Assembly (NCBI GenBank): GCA_017549605.1
Contig: JAFYUH010000047.1
Span: 1 to 52,714, forward strand
Direction: 5' to 3'
DNA length: 52,714 nt
From: Bacteroidales bacterium
Lineage (GTDB): Bacteria; Bacteroidota; Bacteroidia; Bacteroidales; F082
Part shown: piece after piece, positions 1-9,289 of the stretch
Layout of the letters: every line of letters starts with the position of its first letter
Position numbering within the stretch: position 1 is the first letter of the stretch
The notes under the pieces: model-generated
What the model was told of the DNA's origin: nothing
Database searches by the model: none
Seen by the model: the letters and a program-made list of their open reading frames with translations, nothing else
Translations under genes and position numbers: made by a program

Positions 1-63
1 AAGACAATTAAAGAAATACATTCATTATTATAACAACGATCGAATCAAACTTAAATTAAAAGG

Positions 64-92
64 AAAGAGTCCGGTGCAATACCGAACTCTTT
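64..92 (-). terminator. Hairpin downstream of the outer-membrane barrel gene
   Basis: Inverted repeat AAAGAGTCCGGT and ACCGAACTCTTT around a 5-base loop, with one mismatch. Read on the minus strand it is followed by TTTCCTTTTAATTT, a weak T-rich tail, so it could terminate the gene ending at 160. The rest of 1-159 shows nothing else recognisable apart from a short GTAGAGA-type phrase next to the stop codon. Confidence 0.5.
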
Positions 93-159
93 ATACGTAA
101 ACTGTTTTATTAATCCGTCCAACTTCTTGGGGTCAGATCAGAGTGACGTCTCTACTTCT

Positions 160-2583
160 CTACATCGCTATTCCTGGGTTCTGGACTTCGCCGCCTCCAA
201 CTTGTGCTTTTCTCTCTAACTCCATCTTGCCGAAGCGGAAGACGAGTCCTGCACTGATTGAACGGCTGTTGAACTTGAACGAACTGTATGACACATAATA
301 TGGGTTCGTGGTATTGTTATCCCATCTGTTCCAGTTGAAGATATCGTTGACGTTGATATGAACTGACATCTTTCTGTCGAAGAAGTCGGCACGCAGACCG
401 CAGTTGATGGAATAACTGGCAAGACTCTCAGCATATAACGACTTCTGTGGCGAACGGTAATTTCCCGATGCATGAATCTCCAACTTATTCCATAATTTCG
501 CCCATACATTCAGACGCATGCTGTAAGTCAAGGAATTGCTTTTTATAATATTATCGTTGAACTTAGTCTCAAAATAATAGTCGTAGACATTAGCATATAA
601 CCTCATGTTAAACATGCCAGTAGGACGATATGTGACATTGGCTTCCAATCCTTTTCTCGACGACTTGCCGACATTGACCGGATACGAATATTGAACATAT
701 CTTCCGAAGAAATCGTCGTAAATAACATCGCTGACGTTGTCAACTGTATTTTTAGAATTTCTGTAATACATTGTCAATCCGACAGAACCGAATTTATTCC
801 AGTATTTCGTCCATCCGCCTTCGATAGAATTAGTGTATGTAGGAAGCAATTCAGAATTGCCTGTGGTGAACGACTCTGTGCCATAGAATTTGTAATCAGT
901 AAGATTTCTTGCGTTTGGCGGCGATATCCTTCTAGAATAACTCAAATTGAAGTTGTGCATCGACTTGGTTCTATAAGAAAGATGCAATGACGGACGCCAG
1001 TTGAGATAGTCTTTGGTCACATCGCTGCTGGCATATCCTTCAATATCACACCATAATTTTTCATATTCCATTCTTATTCCCGGTTTAAACACGAAATTGC
1101 CCCATTTCTGCTGAAGTGTAAAGTAAACGTCATATTCATTTGAACCTACTTTCCTATCATAGCTACGCATAATGTCGGTCACATACACTTCACCGGCAAG
1201 AGTGTCGTAATCAATACAATAATTATCAGGTTTATATGAATATGATGCGCCTATGCCTATCTCGCCTTTTTCAGAATAAGGAAGCGAATAATCCAAATTC
1301 GCACCATAACCGAAGTCGTTATGTGAAGTCAGTTCTCTATAATCAACATTCATCCAAGTCTGTGTCTCATAATATCTTTGCTGATAGCTATCGCTACGTC
1401 CATTGGAGAGATTGCCCGTCATTCTGAAGCTGATGTTATGTCCTTCATTATTGAATTTATGCAAATACTGCAATCCGCCATTCAAGAAGGTATTGTTTCC
1501 AACTGACTCGCCGTATGTCTTATAATGATACATTCCAGAGTCTTGCATATATTCGTGACGGAATGTCTCGTTGAAGCTATTCGACTTATTAGCATTAGGC
1601 CATCCTCCGACCCATACGGAAATCGAATTCATGGTATCGATGTTATAATCTAAGTTTATATTGAAACCGCCGCCATAGGTATTTGAATACGAGTTGCCAT
1701 TATAACGGGTGTGGTTTGTGGTATCGAGATTTTTATCGAACGAGGTGCTGTATCCGTTTTGGAAGTTTTCCCATCTGGAATAATTGCCACTAAGGAAGAC
1801 ATTGAGCGACAGTTTCTCGTTAGCCCAGACGTAAGACGCCCAAGGCGAGGCGTTTGGCGTTGACGACGCCCTTACTCCAAAACTGAGGAACTGGTTCTTT
1901 TTGATCTTGGCATTAGTTACGATATTGATGATGCCGCCGTCACTGTTTGAGGAATAACGCGCTGAAGGATTCGTTATCACCTCAATTCTCTCTAGCGCGT
2001 TAGCAGGCATCTGCTGTAAATATGTCTTCAGATTCTCCGCATTGAGATTCGACGGCTGGCCGTTGATCCAGATATCTACCGACGACACGCCGCGCAACGA
2101 CACATTGCCTTCAACATCGACCTCTACTCCAGGCGCATTCTGCAAGGCGTCAGAGACAGTGCCTGTCTGGACACTAGGATCCTCGCTGACGTTATACAAA
2201 GTCTTCTCGCCCTCGTTGCTGAACAGCGGACGCTTCTCAACAATGACTACATCATCCAGGCGGGTGCTTCCCGACTTCATCTTAATCACGCCCATGTCAA
2301 GGTCAGAGTCAAGGTTCAAAGTCATCTTGATAGATTCATAGCCTATTGAAGAAACAAAAAAAACATATTTCCCATTAGGAATATGTTCAATCTTAAAAAT
2401 ACCATCATCGTTAGAAGATGTTCCTGCGACAAAGACAGAATCGACAGCCCGCATCAAACCGACATTGACATAAGGAAGTCGTTCGTTATTCAAACTGTCG
2501 ACCAATACGCCGCTGACGTAATTCTGAGAAAATAACTGAATGTTGAAGAACAACAATGTAAATATAAATAATGCCTTCTTCAT
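160..2583 (-). CDS. TonB-type outer-membrane beta-barrel receptor (OMP_b-brl_3 family)
   Basis: Outer-membrane receptor-like protein of 807 residues. The chosen start, MKKALFIFTLLF at 2583, opens a typical signal peptide ending near FSQ; an in-frame start 31 codons upstream would put a charged tail before the signal and is rejected. Visible order: signal peptide 1-20, a carboxypeptidase-regulatory-like beta-sandwich at about 22-110 (VSGVLVDSLNNERLPYVNVG), a plug-like domain at about 115-230 with SLRGVSSVDIWINGQ and ALERIEVITNPSARY, then a long aromatic-rich barrel. It belongs with the SusC-like/outer membrane beta-barrel family, which usually imports a ligand or serves as a surface receptor; no SusD partner is present, so the substrate is unknown. 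It is the last gene of the minus-strand group 160-8161, separated from its upstream neighbour by a terminator and phrase repeats, and is therefore probably transcribed alone. Confidence 0.85.
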   Translation of the reverse strand: MKKALFIFTLLFFNIQLFSQNYVSGVLVDSLNNERLPYVNVGLMRAVDSVFVAGTSSNDDGIFKIEHIPNGKYVFFVSSIGYESIKMTLNLDSDLDMGVIKMKSGSTRLDDVVIVEKRPLFSNEGEKTLYNVSEDPSVQTGTVSDALQNAPGVEVDVEGNVSLRGVSSVDIWINGQPSNLNAENLKTYLQQMPANALERIEVITNPSARYSSNSDGGIINIVTNAKIKKNQFLSFGVRASSTPNASPWASYVWANEKLSLNVFLSGNYSRWENFQNGYSTSFDKNLDTTNHTRYNGNSYSNTYGGGFNINLDYNIDTMNSISVWVGGWPNANKSNSFNETFRHEYMQDSGMYHYKTYGESVGNNTFLNGGLQYLHKFNNEGHNISFRMTGNLSNGRSDSYQQRYYETQTWMNVDYRELTSHNDFGYGANLDYSLPYSEKGEIGIGASYSYKPDNYCIDYDTLAGEVYVTDIMRSYDRKVGSNEYDVYFTLQQKWGNFVFKPGIRMEYEKLWCDIEGYASSDVTKDYLNWRPSLHLSYRTKSMHNFNLSYSRRISPPNARNLTDYKFYGTESFTTGNSELLPTYTNSIEGGWTKYWNKFGSVGLTMYYRNSKNTVDNVSDVIYDDFFGRYVQYSYPVNVGKSSRKGLEANVTYRPTGMFNMRLYANVYDYYFETKFNDNIIKSNSLTYSMRLNVWAKLWNKLEIHASGNYRSPQKSLYAESLASYSINCGLRADFFDRKMSVHINVNDIFNWNRWDNNTTNPYYVSYSSFKFNSRSISAGLVFRFGKMELERKAQVGGGEVQNPGIAM

Positions 2584-2664
2584 AAGGAGTTTTTTTAGAG
2601 TTTTTAACGATGATTTTTTAACAATTATTATTCCATTTTTTAATAAAAATCTGGAGATTTTTAT

Positions 2665-2755
2665 GTCAACGGACACAGACTAATGACAAAAGGCTAATGA
2701 CAAAAGATATTGGATTCAAAAAAAACTTTAGACCAAGGTCTGTTGACTGTTGACT
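2665..2755. repeat. Phrase-repeat tract (classes CTAATGACAAAAGG and GTCTGTTGACTGTTG)
   Basis: The tract contains GACTAATGACAAAAGG followed by a second GCTAATGACAAAAG, then GTCTGTTGACTGTTGAC at 2739-2755. The same words recur at other intergenic sites in the window (13196-13270, 15907-15937, 37581-37611). It lies between the barrel gene and the terminator of the upstream adhesin. Confidence 0.75.
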
Positions 2756-2758
2756 TAT

Positions 2759-2791
2759 AAAAAAAGATCGCCCGATTTTCACCGAGCGACC
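2759..2791 (-). terminator. Rho-independent terminator of the HagA-like adhesin gene
   Basis: On the minus strand, GGTCGCTCGGT pairs with ATCGGGCGATC (with G-U pairs) around a short A-rich loop, followed by a run of seven T. It lies 26 bases after the stop codon at 2818. Confidence 0.8.
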
Positions 2792-2817
2792 TTCAACTTT
2801 CAACTTTCAGTTTTCAA
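2792..2817. repeat. CAACTTTCAACTTTCAG phrase abutting a stop codon
   Basis: Tandem words CAACTTTCAACTTTCAG and TTTTCAATTA start directly after the adhesin stop codon. They are related to the GTTCAAAGTTCA words at 16400-16437, 21282-21300 and 28714-28735. Confidence 0.6.
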
Positions 2818-5800
2818 TTATATTTTAGAAACTTTTCTAACTACAGAACCTGTTTCTGTTGTGATGCGAACCATATAGATACCTGCATCGTAACGGCTCA
2901 TATCGATCACTTCATTATCTGTGTTTGTTTCATTGTCGTAAACGACTTGACCCAATGTGTTTGTGATTGTTATACGAGTCATTGCTTCTGCTTTGACAGT
3001 CAAATTGTCTTTTGCAGGGTTTGGATAAACCATCATTCCGTTGACGCCTGTCTCACCGATGTTAAGAACTTCAATCTTTACATAATATTGATCTGGGTTG
3101 TGGAAGGAGTTAGCTGGTTCTGACTCACATGTTTCATCACCGTCTTTGTAGACTGATCTTACTTGATAGTAGTAAACGCCGTATGAAACAACATCGAAGT
3201 ATTTGCCTTCTGTTGTTGTAGCGAGCACTGACATCTCGTTGAGGTCATTTCCACGATATACATTGTAGTGTTGGAATTCTGAATCTCTTGTTGATGTTGC
3301 GACAACTTTTTCATCGAGAGGAACGATTGTCATTTCGTTGTTTACATCGCCATTGATTGCCAATTCGAATTCTTGTGTTTCAGCGCCTCTGTCTGCTTCA
3401 ACAGCACTTGTAACGAAAGCTTTCAAAGCCCATACATAGTTATTATTGCTGCCCAATGCCTTGAGGTCCATCCATTCGCTACCGTTGAAAGAGATCCATC
3501 TTCCGTCTGATTTGCCACCTGTATTATCTTCACACAATACAGCAGGACCTGATTGATAAAGCAATACCCAGATATTTTCTTCACCTGTTACAGCGACTGC
3601 CTTATCCAATTCTATTTCAACCCATTGTTTTGAACCTGTATAAGTGATGCTTTGGATATGTTTTTGAACCATAGGAGCTGTCTTTGAACCTATGTAGATT
3701 AATACTGTAGCACTGCCTTCGCTATAGTCATAAGTCTTGATTTTTGTAAGGCTTGTACCAGCATAATCAGCAAGGATATTATTTGGCAACAACATACCCC
3801 AATAGAATGGGCTTCCGTTGTTGTTCATACCAGCCACTGGTGTATCATTGTCATATGACAACCAGTCTGAGACATCGAATGGCCATGTCAAAGAAACGCC
3901 ATATTCGCCATTTTCATTTACTGAGAGTTCGCTATAGAGATTTCTAGGAGCCTTGCATTGCATTGGAGCGTCGATTAAAACACATTGTTCTTCTGACATT
4001 CCATAGTCGCTATAAACAACTCTTACGCAATACGTATATTCATCATCGCCTGGGAAATCTGTATAGAAGCTTCTCTTTGAGATTGGTTCTGGAGTGAGGA
4101 GTTCGTCATCACAGAATACCATTACGCCTAAGATTTCGCTTTCGCCTCTTGATGATTTTGCATTTGTTGTCAAAGCGATGTCATCGATATTGATCATATA
4201 TTGGTCTGTACAGTTGAAGTGACGCAATGCGATATAAACTTCTTCGCCAGCATATTTGCTGAGGTCGACTGTTCTCAAGACCCATTCTGTTTGAGGAGTG
4301 TTAGGATCTGGATTTTCAACTTCAATTGTTTCTTCGAAGATTGTGATGAAGTCTTCTGCTGTTGCATTGTCAGCCATTGTGATAGCCACGCCATAATGTT
4401 CTGCTGGATATGATGGATCCAAAGCGCATACTAAGAATGACAATTGTGAACCTTCCTTGATAGCATATTTCTTTTCTGTAACGAGGTAGTTATCTGGTGT
4501 CAATGGGAAGTTGAACTGGTTGCCGTTTTCTGTAGCATAGCTATAGAATGAGTGAGACAATACGCAGTAGTCATCTTTATAACCATAGCCAGGGCCTAAT
4601 TTTTCAGATGAGTTATACCATACATAACCGTCGTCGTCAGCGTCGATATTTCTCCAGCCATTCAATGTGCCGTCACTGAAGTTGAACAAGAATGAATCTT
4701 CTGCAGGTTCTGCTTCTTCATCGCCTTCGAGGGTCCATTCGATGTAAGCCTTGCCAGCTACGTTTCTACCTTCAATGCTTGTAACGCCAGCATATTCGTC
4801 TGTTGATACGCATGTCCATGTATATTCAGCAGCTGCACTTTCACCTGTTGTGTAGTTTGCAATAACAGCAGCGTTATATGTTGTGCCAGCTGTCAAGTTT
4901 TCAAATTGATAGTAGTTTGTTTTAACATTGTTTGCAACAACTTCACCGTTCAACTTGATTGTATATCCGTTGAGTGTTCTTGAAGCTACAGTTGATTTAG
5001 CATTGTTAACCAAAGCAACATTATCGATGTCGATATAGAACTGACCTACTGTGTTGAAGTGACGGAATGCTACATATACTTCTTGACCTGCGAAGTCTTT
5101 AAGGTCGATGGTTCTCTTATACCAAGCGCCTTGAGCTCTGTCGTTTCTTGTCACGTTACCGCCACGTGCCAATGTTTCTTCCAATACTGTTGTAAAGCTT
5201 CCAAGATCTGTGTTAGATGCTGATGAAACCATAACTGCGTAATGTTCAGCTGGTGATGATTGATCTTGAGCGCATACGTAATATGAAAGTTGTGAATCTT
5301 CTGTGATGAGATATTTCTCTGCTGTGATCAAGTAGTTGTCTGGTCTGAGAGCAGCTGTTTCATAAGTTGAGTCAACGCACCATGATTGTGAGATGACGCA
5401 GTACATACTCTTATTGTATCCGCTACCTGGACCCATGATGTCTGTAGTGACGCGCCAGTTAAGACCGTCGCCGTCAGCATCGATTGTTGTCCAGCCATCC
5501 AAATTACCTTTTTCGAAGTCGAAGTAGAAAGTGCCGCCGCCATTATCGAAGTCTTCATTACCCCATGAAGCCCAGCCTGTAGGAGATACGTAAAGATCTG
5601 TTACAGCAGCCTTGATTTCATTTAATACAACATTCAATTCCTTTGCATCTAAGATTTCAATTTCTTGAGTGTAAACTTCATAACCTTCCAAAGTGACGGT
5701 TAATCTATAGTTACCTTTACGGAATTTATCGAATGTGCATTTACCTGTTTCGTCTAATGTAACTCTGTAGTCGTAGCCTTGTTCTACCAAGTTGACAAAT

Positions 5801-7155
5801 TTAACTCTAGCGCCAGTTACTGCATCCAAGCTGTTTGATGCAACGTTGACATCAACTGTTGTGTACATGTCTTTTGCAATGACATTAGACCATACTGTTT
5901 CAGCGTCGCCGTTAGCGTATGAAGCAGCAACGCCCCATGAATAAACGCCGCTTCCTAACTCAGCCCATTTTGCATCTGAGTATGTTGTGTCTGTAACTGA
6001 AGCAAGCAATACTTCTTCGCCAGAAATGTTATTCTTTCTATAAACCTTGTAATCTTGAGCGTTTCTTTCTTTAGTCATCATGACTGTTTCGCCTCTGCTG
6101 TTTTCGAGGTAGCCGCGAATCATCCATGTGAGATATACATTGCTTTCTGAAAGATGTTCCCAGTCAGCGCCTTTGTTCCATGAAACCCAGTCTGAGTTTG
6201 GTTCGCCTGTGTAGTTACAACCTGTTGCTGGATAAGCGTAAGCGTTTTCATTGCATTCGTTATGGAATGTAATCCATAAAGATTCATTTTCAGGAACTGG
6301 GATTGGAGCATTAAGTTCAAACTCAATCATTTTACCAGAACCTTTAAGTTTGAATTCTTGGCTGTGTACCAATGTAGCAGGAGCGTCTGTGCCACCGTAG
6401 TAAATGTTAGCCTTTACTGAAACAGGGCTTTCACCGTCATAAGTAGCGACTTTTGTCAAGTTGTAGCCTGCATATTCTTCTGTATTAGGGAAGCAGATAC
6501 CCCAGTCAATGTTGTATGACTGTGAACCTACCTCTTGTACAAAGTGGTTGTCATCATAGCTGATCCAGCCGCCTGCAAATGGTTCTTCTTTTTCATAGAG
6601 AACGATTTTGTCGACGTAGTAAACGTCAGCTGTTGATTCAAAGTCGTCGCTGTCTTTTCTGTATGTCCATCTGTAAGTATGAACACCTTTTTTAACTTTA
6701 AATTCTCTGTAAGTCCAGTCGACTTTACCTGTGATAAGATCTCTTTCAACGCCATCGATGAAGAAGCGAGCGTTGTCGAAATAATATTCACATTCTACTT
6801 TATGATAGAAACTCATAGTAGCGTCGAAAGGAACATCGACAGTGATTTCTATTGCTGATACTCCGTCATTTACGCCTTCGCATGTAGATTTGATAGCGTA
6901 TTTTCCTTCGTAAGCTTTCTCTGTTATAACCCAAGGATAAGTTTGATCTATAACAAAATCAGCCTGACTAAAGTCACCTGTTTCAAAGTCAACTTCTACT
7001 TTGTCTGGAACGATATCATTCCAGCTCCATACCAAGTCGACCGCATTGTTGTTTGTTTTAGCATAAACCTCATGAACAGCCTTGTTGTCCTGAGATTTCA
7101 CAGTAAATGGTGCTATTAAAGATAATAACAACATTGTTAGGAAAAGTTTTTTCAT
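2818..7155 (-). CDS. Secreted HagA/gingipain-adhesin-like protein with T9SS type A sorting domain
   Basis: Surface or secreted adhesin of 1445 residues. A signal peptide covers about 1-21 (ends VKSQ). A WGICFP-type beta domain occurs near 195-350 and again near 1095-1250. At about 360-430 is an Fn3-like segment (DYKVYR to SYANGD), at 432-512 a carboxypeptidase-regulatory-like domain, then two cleaved-adhesin (choice-of-anchor J) domains at about 540-715 and 822-1000. These have the hallmark words NLDGWTTIDADGDG and LNGWRNIDADDDG, PDNYLIT or PDNYLVT, and YVAFRHF or YIALRHF. The last 75 residues are a sorting domain: YPNPAKDNL, ITITNTLGQVV, GIYMVRI, ending VRKVSKI. This layout resembles the haemagglutinin domains of P. 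gingivalis HagA and gingipains, known to bind host proteins and haem; that function is only inferred here. No protease domain is present. It has its own promoter and terminator. Confidence 0.85.
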   Translation of the reverse strand: MKKLFLTMLLLSLIAPFTVKSQDNKAVHEVYAKTNNNAVDLVWSWNDIVPDKVEVDFETGDFSQADFVIDQTYPWVITEKAYEGKYAIKSTCEGVNDGVSAIEITVDVPFDATMSFYHKVECEYYFDNARFFIDGVERDLITGKVDWTYREFKVKKGVHTYRWTYRKDSDDFESTADVYYVDKIVLYEKEEPFAGGWISYDDNHFVQEVGSQSYNIDWGICFPNTEEYAGYNLTKVATYDGESPVSVKANIYYGGTDAPATLVHSQEFKLKGSGKMIEFELNAPIPVPENESLWITFHNECNENAYAYPATGCNYTGEPNSDWVSWNKGADWEHLSESNVYLTWMIRGYLENSRGETVMMTKERNAQDYKVYRKNNISGEEVLLASVTDTTYSDAKWAELGSGVYSWGVAASYANGDAETVWSNVIAKDMYTTVDVNVASNSLDAVTGARVKFVNLVEQGYDYRVTLDETGKCTFDKFRKGNYRLTVTLEGYEVYTQEIEILDAKELNVVLNEIKAAVTDLYVSPTGWASWGNEDFDNGGGTFYFDFEKGNLDGWTTIDADGDGLNWRVTTDIMGPGSGYNKSMYCVISQSWCVDSTYETAALRPDNYLITAEKYLITEDSQLSYYVCAQDQSSPAEHYAVMVSSASNTDLGSFTTVLEETLARGGNVTRNDRAQGAWYKRTIDLKDFAGQEVYVAFRHFNTVGQFYIDIDNVALVNNAKSTVASRTLNGYTIKLNGEVVANNVKTNYYQFENLTAGTTYNAAVIANYTTGESAAAEYTWTCVSTDEYAGVTSIEGRNVAGKAYIEWTLEGDEEAEPAEDSFLFNFSDGTLNGWRNIDADDDGYVWYNSSEKLGPGYGYKDDYCVLSHSFYSYATENGNQFNFPLTPDNYLVTEKKYAIKEGSQLSFLVCALDPSYPAEHYGVAITMADNATAEDFITIFEETIEVENPDPNTPQTEWVLRTVDLSKYAGEEVYIALRHFNCTDQYMINIDDIALTTNAKSSRGESEILGVMVFCDDELLTPEPISKRSFYTDFPGDDEYTYCVRVVYSDYGMSEEQCVLIDAPMQCKAPRNLYSELSVNENGEYGVSLTWPFDVSDWLSYDNDTPVAGMNNNGSPFYWGMLLPNNILADYAGTSLTKIKTYDYSEGSATVLIYIGSKTAPMVQKHIQSITYTGSKQWVEIELDKAVAVTGEENIWVLLYQSGPAVLCEDNTGGKSDGRWISFNGSEWMDLKALGSNNNYVWALKAFVTSAVEADRGAETQEFELAINGDVNNEMTIVPLDEKVVATSTRDSEFQHYNVYRGNDLNEMSVLATTTEGKYFDVVSYGVYYYQVRSVYKDGDETCESEPANSFHNPDQYYVKIEVLNIGETGVNGMMVYPNPAKDNLTVKAEAMTRITITNTLGQVVYDNETNTDNEVIDMSRYDAGIYMVRITTETGSVVRKVSKI

Positions 7156-7225
7156 AATTATAAATTATTAGTTAATAATGGGTTTTACAAATATTTATAG
7201 TTTTTTTTACACCTAAAATATGTCA

Positions 7226-7233
7226 CAAATTTA
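7226..7233 (-). promoter_or_regulatory. Bacteroidota -7 promoter box for the HagA-like adhesin
   Basis: TAAATTTG on the minus strand matches the Bacteroidota TAnnTTTG -7 element, 71 bases upstream of the adhesin start and just after the T-tract of the preceding gene's terminator. No clear -33 TTTG was identified. Confidence 0.45.
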
Positions 7234-7238
7234 AAAAA

Positions 7239-7270
7239 AAATAAACACATCTATAACAATGTGTTTATTT
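7239..7270 (-). terminator. Terminator overlapping the stop codon of the LytTR gene
   Basis: AAATAAACACAT pairs with ATGTGTTTATTT over 12 bases around an 8-base loop and is followed on the minus strand by a run of eight T. The stem contains the TAA stop of the regulator gene. Confidence 0.85.
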
Positions 7271-8161
7271 TTCAATTTTATTTTTCAAAGTCTCGCCAGA
7301 GAAGCGTTTTACGACGGCTTCGCTATATGTTTTTGAAACAGGGATAGGGTCAATGCCATCCATATCGAAGTCCATGTAGAAGCCATCGCTTTCATGACGT
7401 AATACCTTTATTTTCTGAGTATTTACTATATAAGTCCTATGACATCTCATCAGCGGAGTATTGCTGAAGTTATCCTCTATAGTCTGAATCTTACAGCGTA
7501 TCATATATCTGCTCAGCAGACCGTTTTTAGCATAATTGACAATGGTGTAATTATCTTCGGCTTTGATATAATAAAGGTTGTCAAGTTTTACCGACAATTT
7601 AAGTACCCCTTTATTATCTGCTATATTTATGATGTCTATGTTTTGCGCTATTGCCTCTCCGTCGGAAGCGATATTATTGGTATCGGTGATGAGCAATGTG
7701 TTACGCATATCTTTTATCGTGATCCACATGGCTGAGACTGCGTATGGAACGCCCAAAGCCAATAATGTTATCAGAATACTTTTTGTCAGGATGTAAGAAA
7801 CAGAGAAATCAGTCATCTTAACATACACCATAGATAATGTCGCATGGAATACACCTATTAATATAATCTCACCTAACATCCATAATGAATATTTGAGATA
7901 TGTCATTTTTATGTTATTCTTCGACAAGAAAAACATCAGGATTCTGCTTATGACCAAAAGCAACACTGATGCCACCACGAATGTCGTTGTAAGGAGAAAA
8001 CTATCAGATTTTGCCAATCCGAACCATGCTGTATCAGAATAAGGAGAGTAAATTACGAGGAACACCAAAGCATACAATATGGAAATAATGAGGCTTATGA
8101 ATATGTTTCCCGGCTCTAACAAGCATGGAGAAAAACTATATTTGCGACGTTTTTTCATCAA
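7265..8161 (-). CDS. Membrane-anchored LytTR-family DNA-binding regulator
   Basis: Protein of 298 residues with four predicted membrane helices at about 19-40, 54-79, 88-115 and 121-150, followed by a linker and a LytTR DNA-binding domain at about 185-288. Diagnostic words are LDNLYYIKAEDNYTIV, MRCHRTYIVNTQKI and PIPVSKTYSEAV. LytTR domains bind promoter direct repeats. Most are response regulators with a receiver domain; here a four-helix membrane domain replaces it, so the protein could sense a membrane or envelope signal directly. No histidine kinase is adjacent. It is divergent from the fab/etf operon (177-base shared upstream region) and upstream of the HagA-like adhesin, so either could be its target; this is inference. 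A start one codon later (MKKRRK) is equally possible. Confidence 0.85.
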   Translation of the reverse strand: MMKKRRKYSFSPCLLEPGNIFISLIISILYALVFLVIYSPYSDTAWFGLAKSDSFLLTTTFVVASVLLLVISRILMFFLSKNNIKMTYLKYSLWMLGEIILIGVFHATLSMVYVKMTDFSVSYILTKSILITLLALGVPYAVSAMWITIKDMRNTLLITDTNNIASDGEAIAQNIDIINIADNKGVLKLSVKLDNLYYIKAEDNYTIVNYAKNGLLSRYMIRCKIQTIEDNFSNTPLMRCHRTYIVNTQKIKVLRHESDGFYMDFDMDGIDPIPVSKTYSEAVVKRFSGETLKNKIEK

Positions 8162-8189
8162 AACTGGTATATTTTCAGTTAACAGTTTG

Positions 8190-8197
8190 CAAATTTA
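8190..8197 (-). promoter_or_regulatory. -7 promoter box for the LytTR regulator gene
   Basis: TAAATTTG on the minus strand, 28 bases before the regulator start, matches TAnnTTTG. It lies in the divergent region 8162-8338, which has no gene and no phrase repeats. Confidence 0.45.
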
Positions 8198-8302
8198 CAA
8201 AAATTTCACCCCAAATAATAGTATTTTGCCACTTTTCAATACAAAAATATTCATTTCACTTATGAACTGCCACATTTTCAACATCGGCTTATATTGACAT
8301 AT

Positions 8303-8310
8303 TATTTTTG
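8303..8310 (+). promoter_or_regulatory. Possible -7 promoter box of the fab/etf operon
   Basis: TATTTTTG fits TAnnTTTG and lies 28 bases before the fabH ATG. It is the best candidate start site for the eight-gene operon. A matching -33 element is not clear. Confidence 0.4.
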
Positions 8311-8338
8311 CCTTCGAAAATTTTTGATTTTTACAACT

Positions 8339-9286
8339 ATGAAAATTATCGGAACCGGACGTTCTCATCCATCATTAGTCGTGAGCAACGAGAAGCTCTC
8401 TCAGATTCTCGACACCAGCGACGAATGGATTACCTCGAGAACCGGAATAAAAGAAAGACGCATCATCTCTTCTGAAAATCTAGAAGACCTCGCTATCGAC
8501 GCTGCCAAGAAAGCTCTCTCCGATGCCAACATGGACGCTAAAGACCTAGACTATATTATATGTGCTAACGTCGTTAACGAATTCGTCTCTCCAGCTATGA
8601 GCTGTCTCATACAAGGAGCCATCGGCGCCAACTGTCCTTGTTTCGACCTTAACGGAGCTTGTGTCGGTTTCATCTATGCCTTGGAGATTGCAGAGTCTTT
8701 CTACAGAAGCGGCAAATACAAGAACATACTTATCGTATGTGCTGAAGAACCTTCACGTATGGTCAACTGGCACGACCGCACCGCCAGCGTTCTCTTCGGC
8801 GACGGCGCAGCTGCAGCAGTGCTGACAGAAGGAGACAACATCAAAGCTACAAAGATGTCTGCTTCTTGCAGCTGGGACAGGCTCTACCAAAAACACGAGC
8901 TACAATATTCTCCTTTCAACAGCAAGCCAGACAGCAACCAGCCTTTGGTCATGCACGGACAAGATGTGTTTATGTTTGCCACACGCGCTGCCATCAGAGA
9001 CATCAACGCTGTGATGAGAGCATCTGGACATAAGCCAGAAGATGTAGACCATTTCCTCATCCATCAGGCCAACTTGAGAATCATCAACAACATCAAGGAA
9101 TATGTAAAACAACCTGACGAGAAGTTCCCGTTGAACATACACAAATACGGCAACACTTCTTCTGCCAGCGTTCCAATCCTCCTCGATGAAGTCAACAAGG
9201 AAGGCAGATTAAAAAGAGGCGATTTAATAGTAATGAGTGCTTTTGGAGCAGGTTTCGTTTCCGGAGCATGTATTTTAGAATGGTAA
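8339..9286 (+). CDS. fabH: 3-oxoacyl-ACP synthase III (FabH/KAS III)
   Basis: Condensing enzyme of 315 residues that in the family joins an acyl-CoA primer to malonyl-ACP to start chain elongation in the cytoplasm. The start at 8339 (MKIIGTGRSHPS) is preferred over an in-frame ATG 15 codons upstream because family members begin this way. The catalytic triad is visible: Cys108 in DLNGACVGF, His242 in LIHQAN and Asn272 in KYGNTSSAS; the glycine-rich C-terminus is FGAGFVSGA. Length is normal for FabH. It is the first gene of the operon, with fabF starting 3 bases after its stop codon. The primer preference cannot be read from the sequence. Because the operon contains ETF and an acyl-CoA dehydrogenase, the starter might differ from the housekeeping acetyl-CoA. 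Confidence 0.93.
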   Translation: MKIIGTGRSHPSLVVSNEKLSQILDTSDEWITSRTGIKERRIISSENLEDLAIDAAKKALSDANMDAKDLDYIICANVVNEFVSPAMSCLIQGAIGANCPCFDLNGACVGFIYALEIAESFYRSGKYKNILIVCAEEPSRMVNWHDRTASVLFGDGAAAAVLTEGDNIKATKMSASCSWDRLYQKHELQYSPFNSKPDSNQPLVMHGQDVFMFATRAAIRDINAVMRASGHKPEDVDHFLIHQANLRIINNIKEYVKQPDEKFPLNIHKYGNTSSASVPILLDEVNKEGRLKRGDLIVMSAFGAGFVSGACILEW

Positions 9287-9289
9287 ATT

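Noticed and set aside
2584..2676. N-terminal extension of the outer-membrane barrel by 31 residues
   Set aside because: It would place a basic segment before a normal signal peptide; the ATG at 2583 starts the signal peptide directly.
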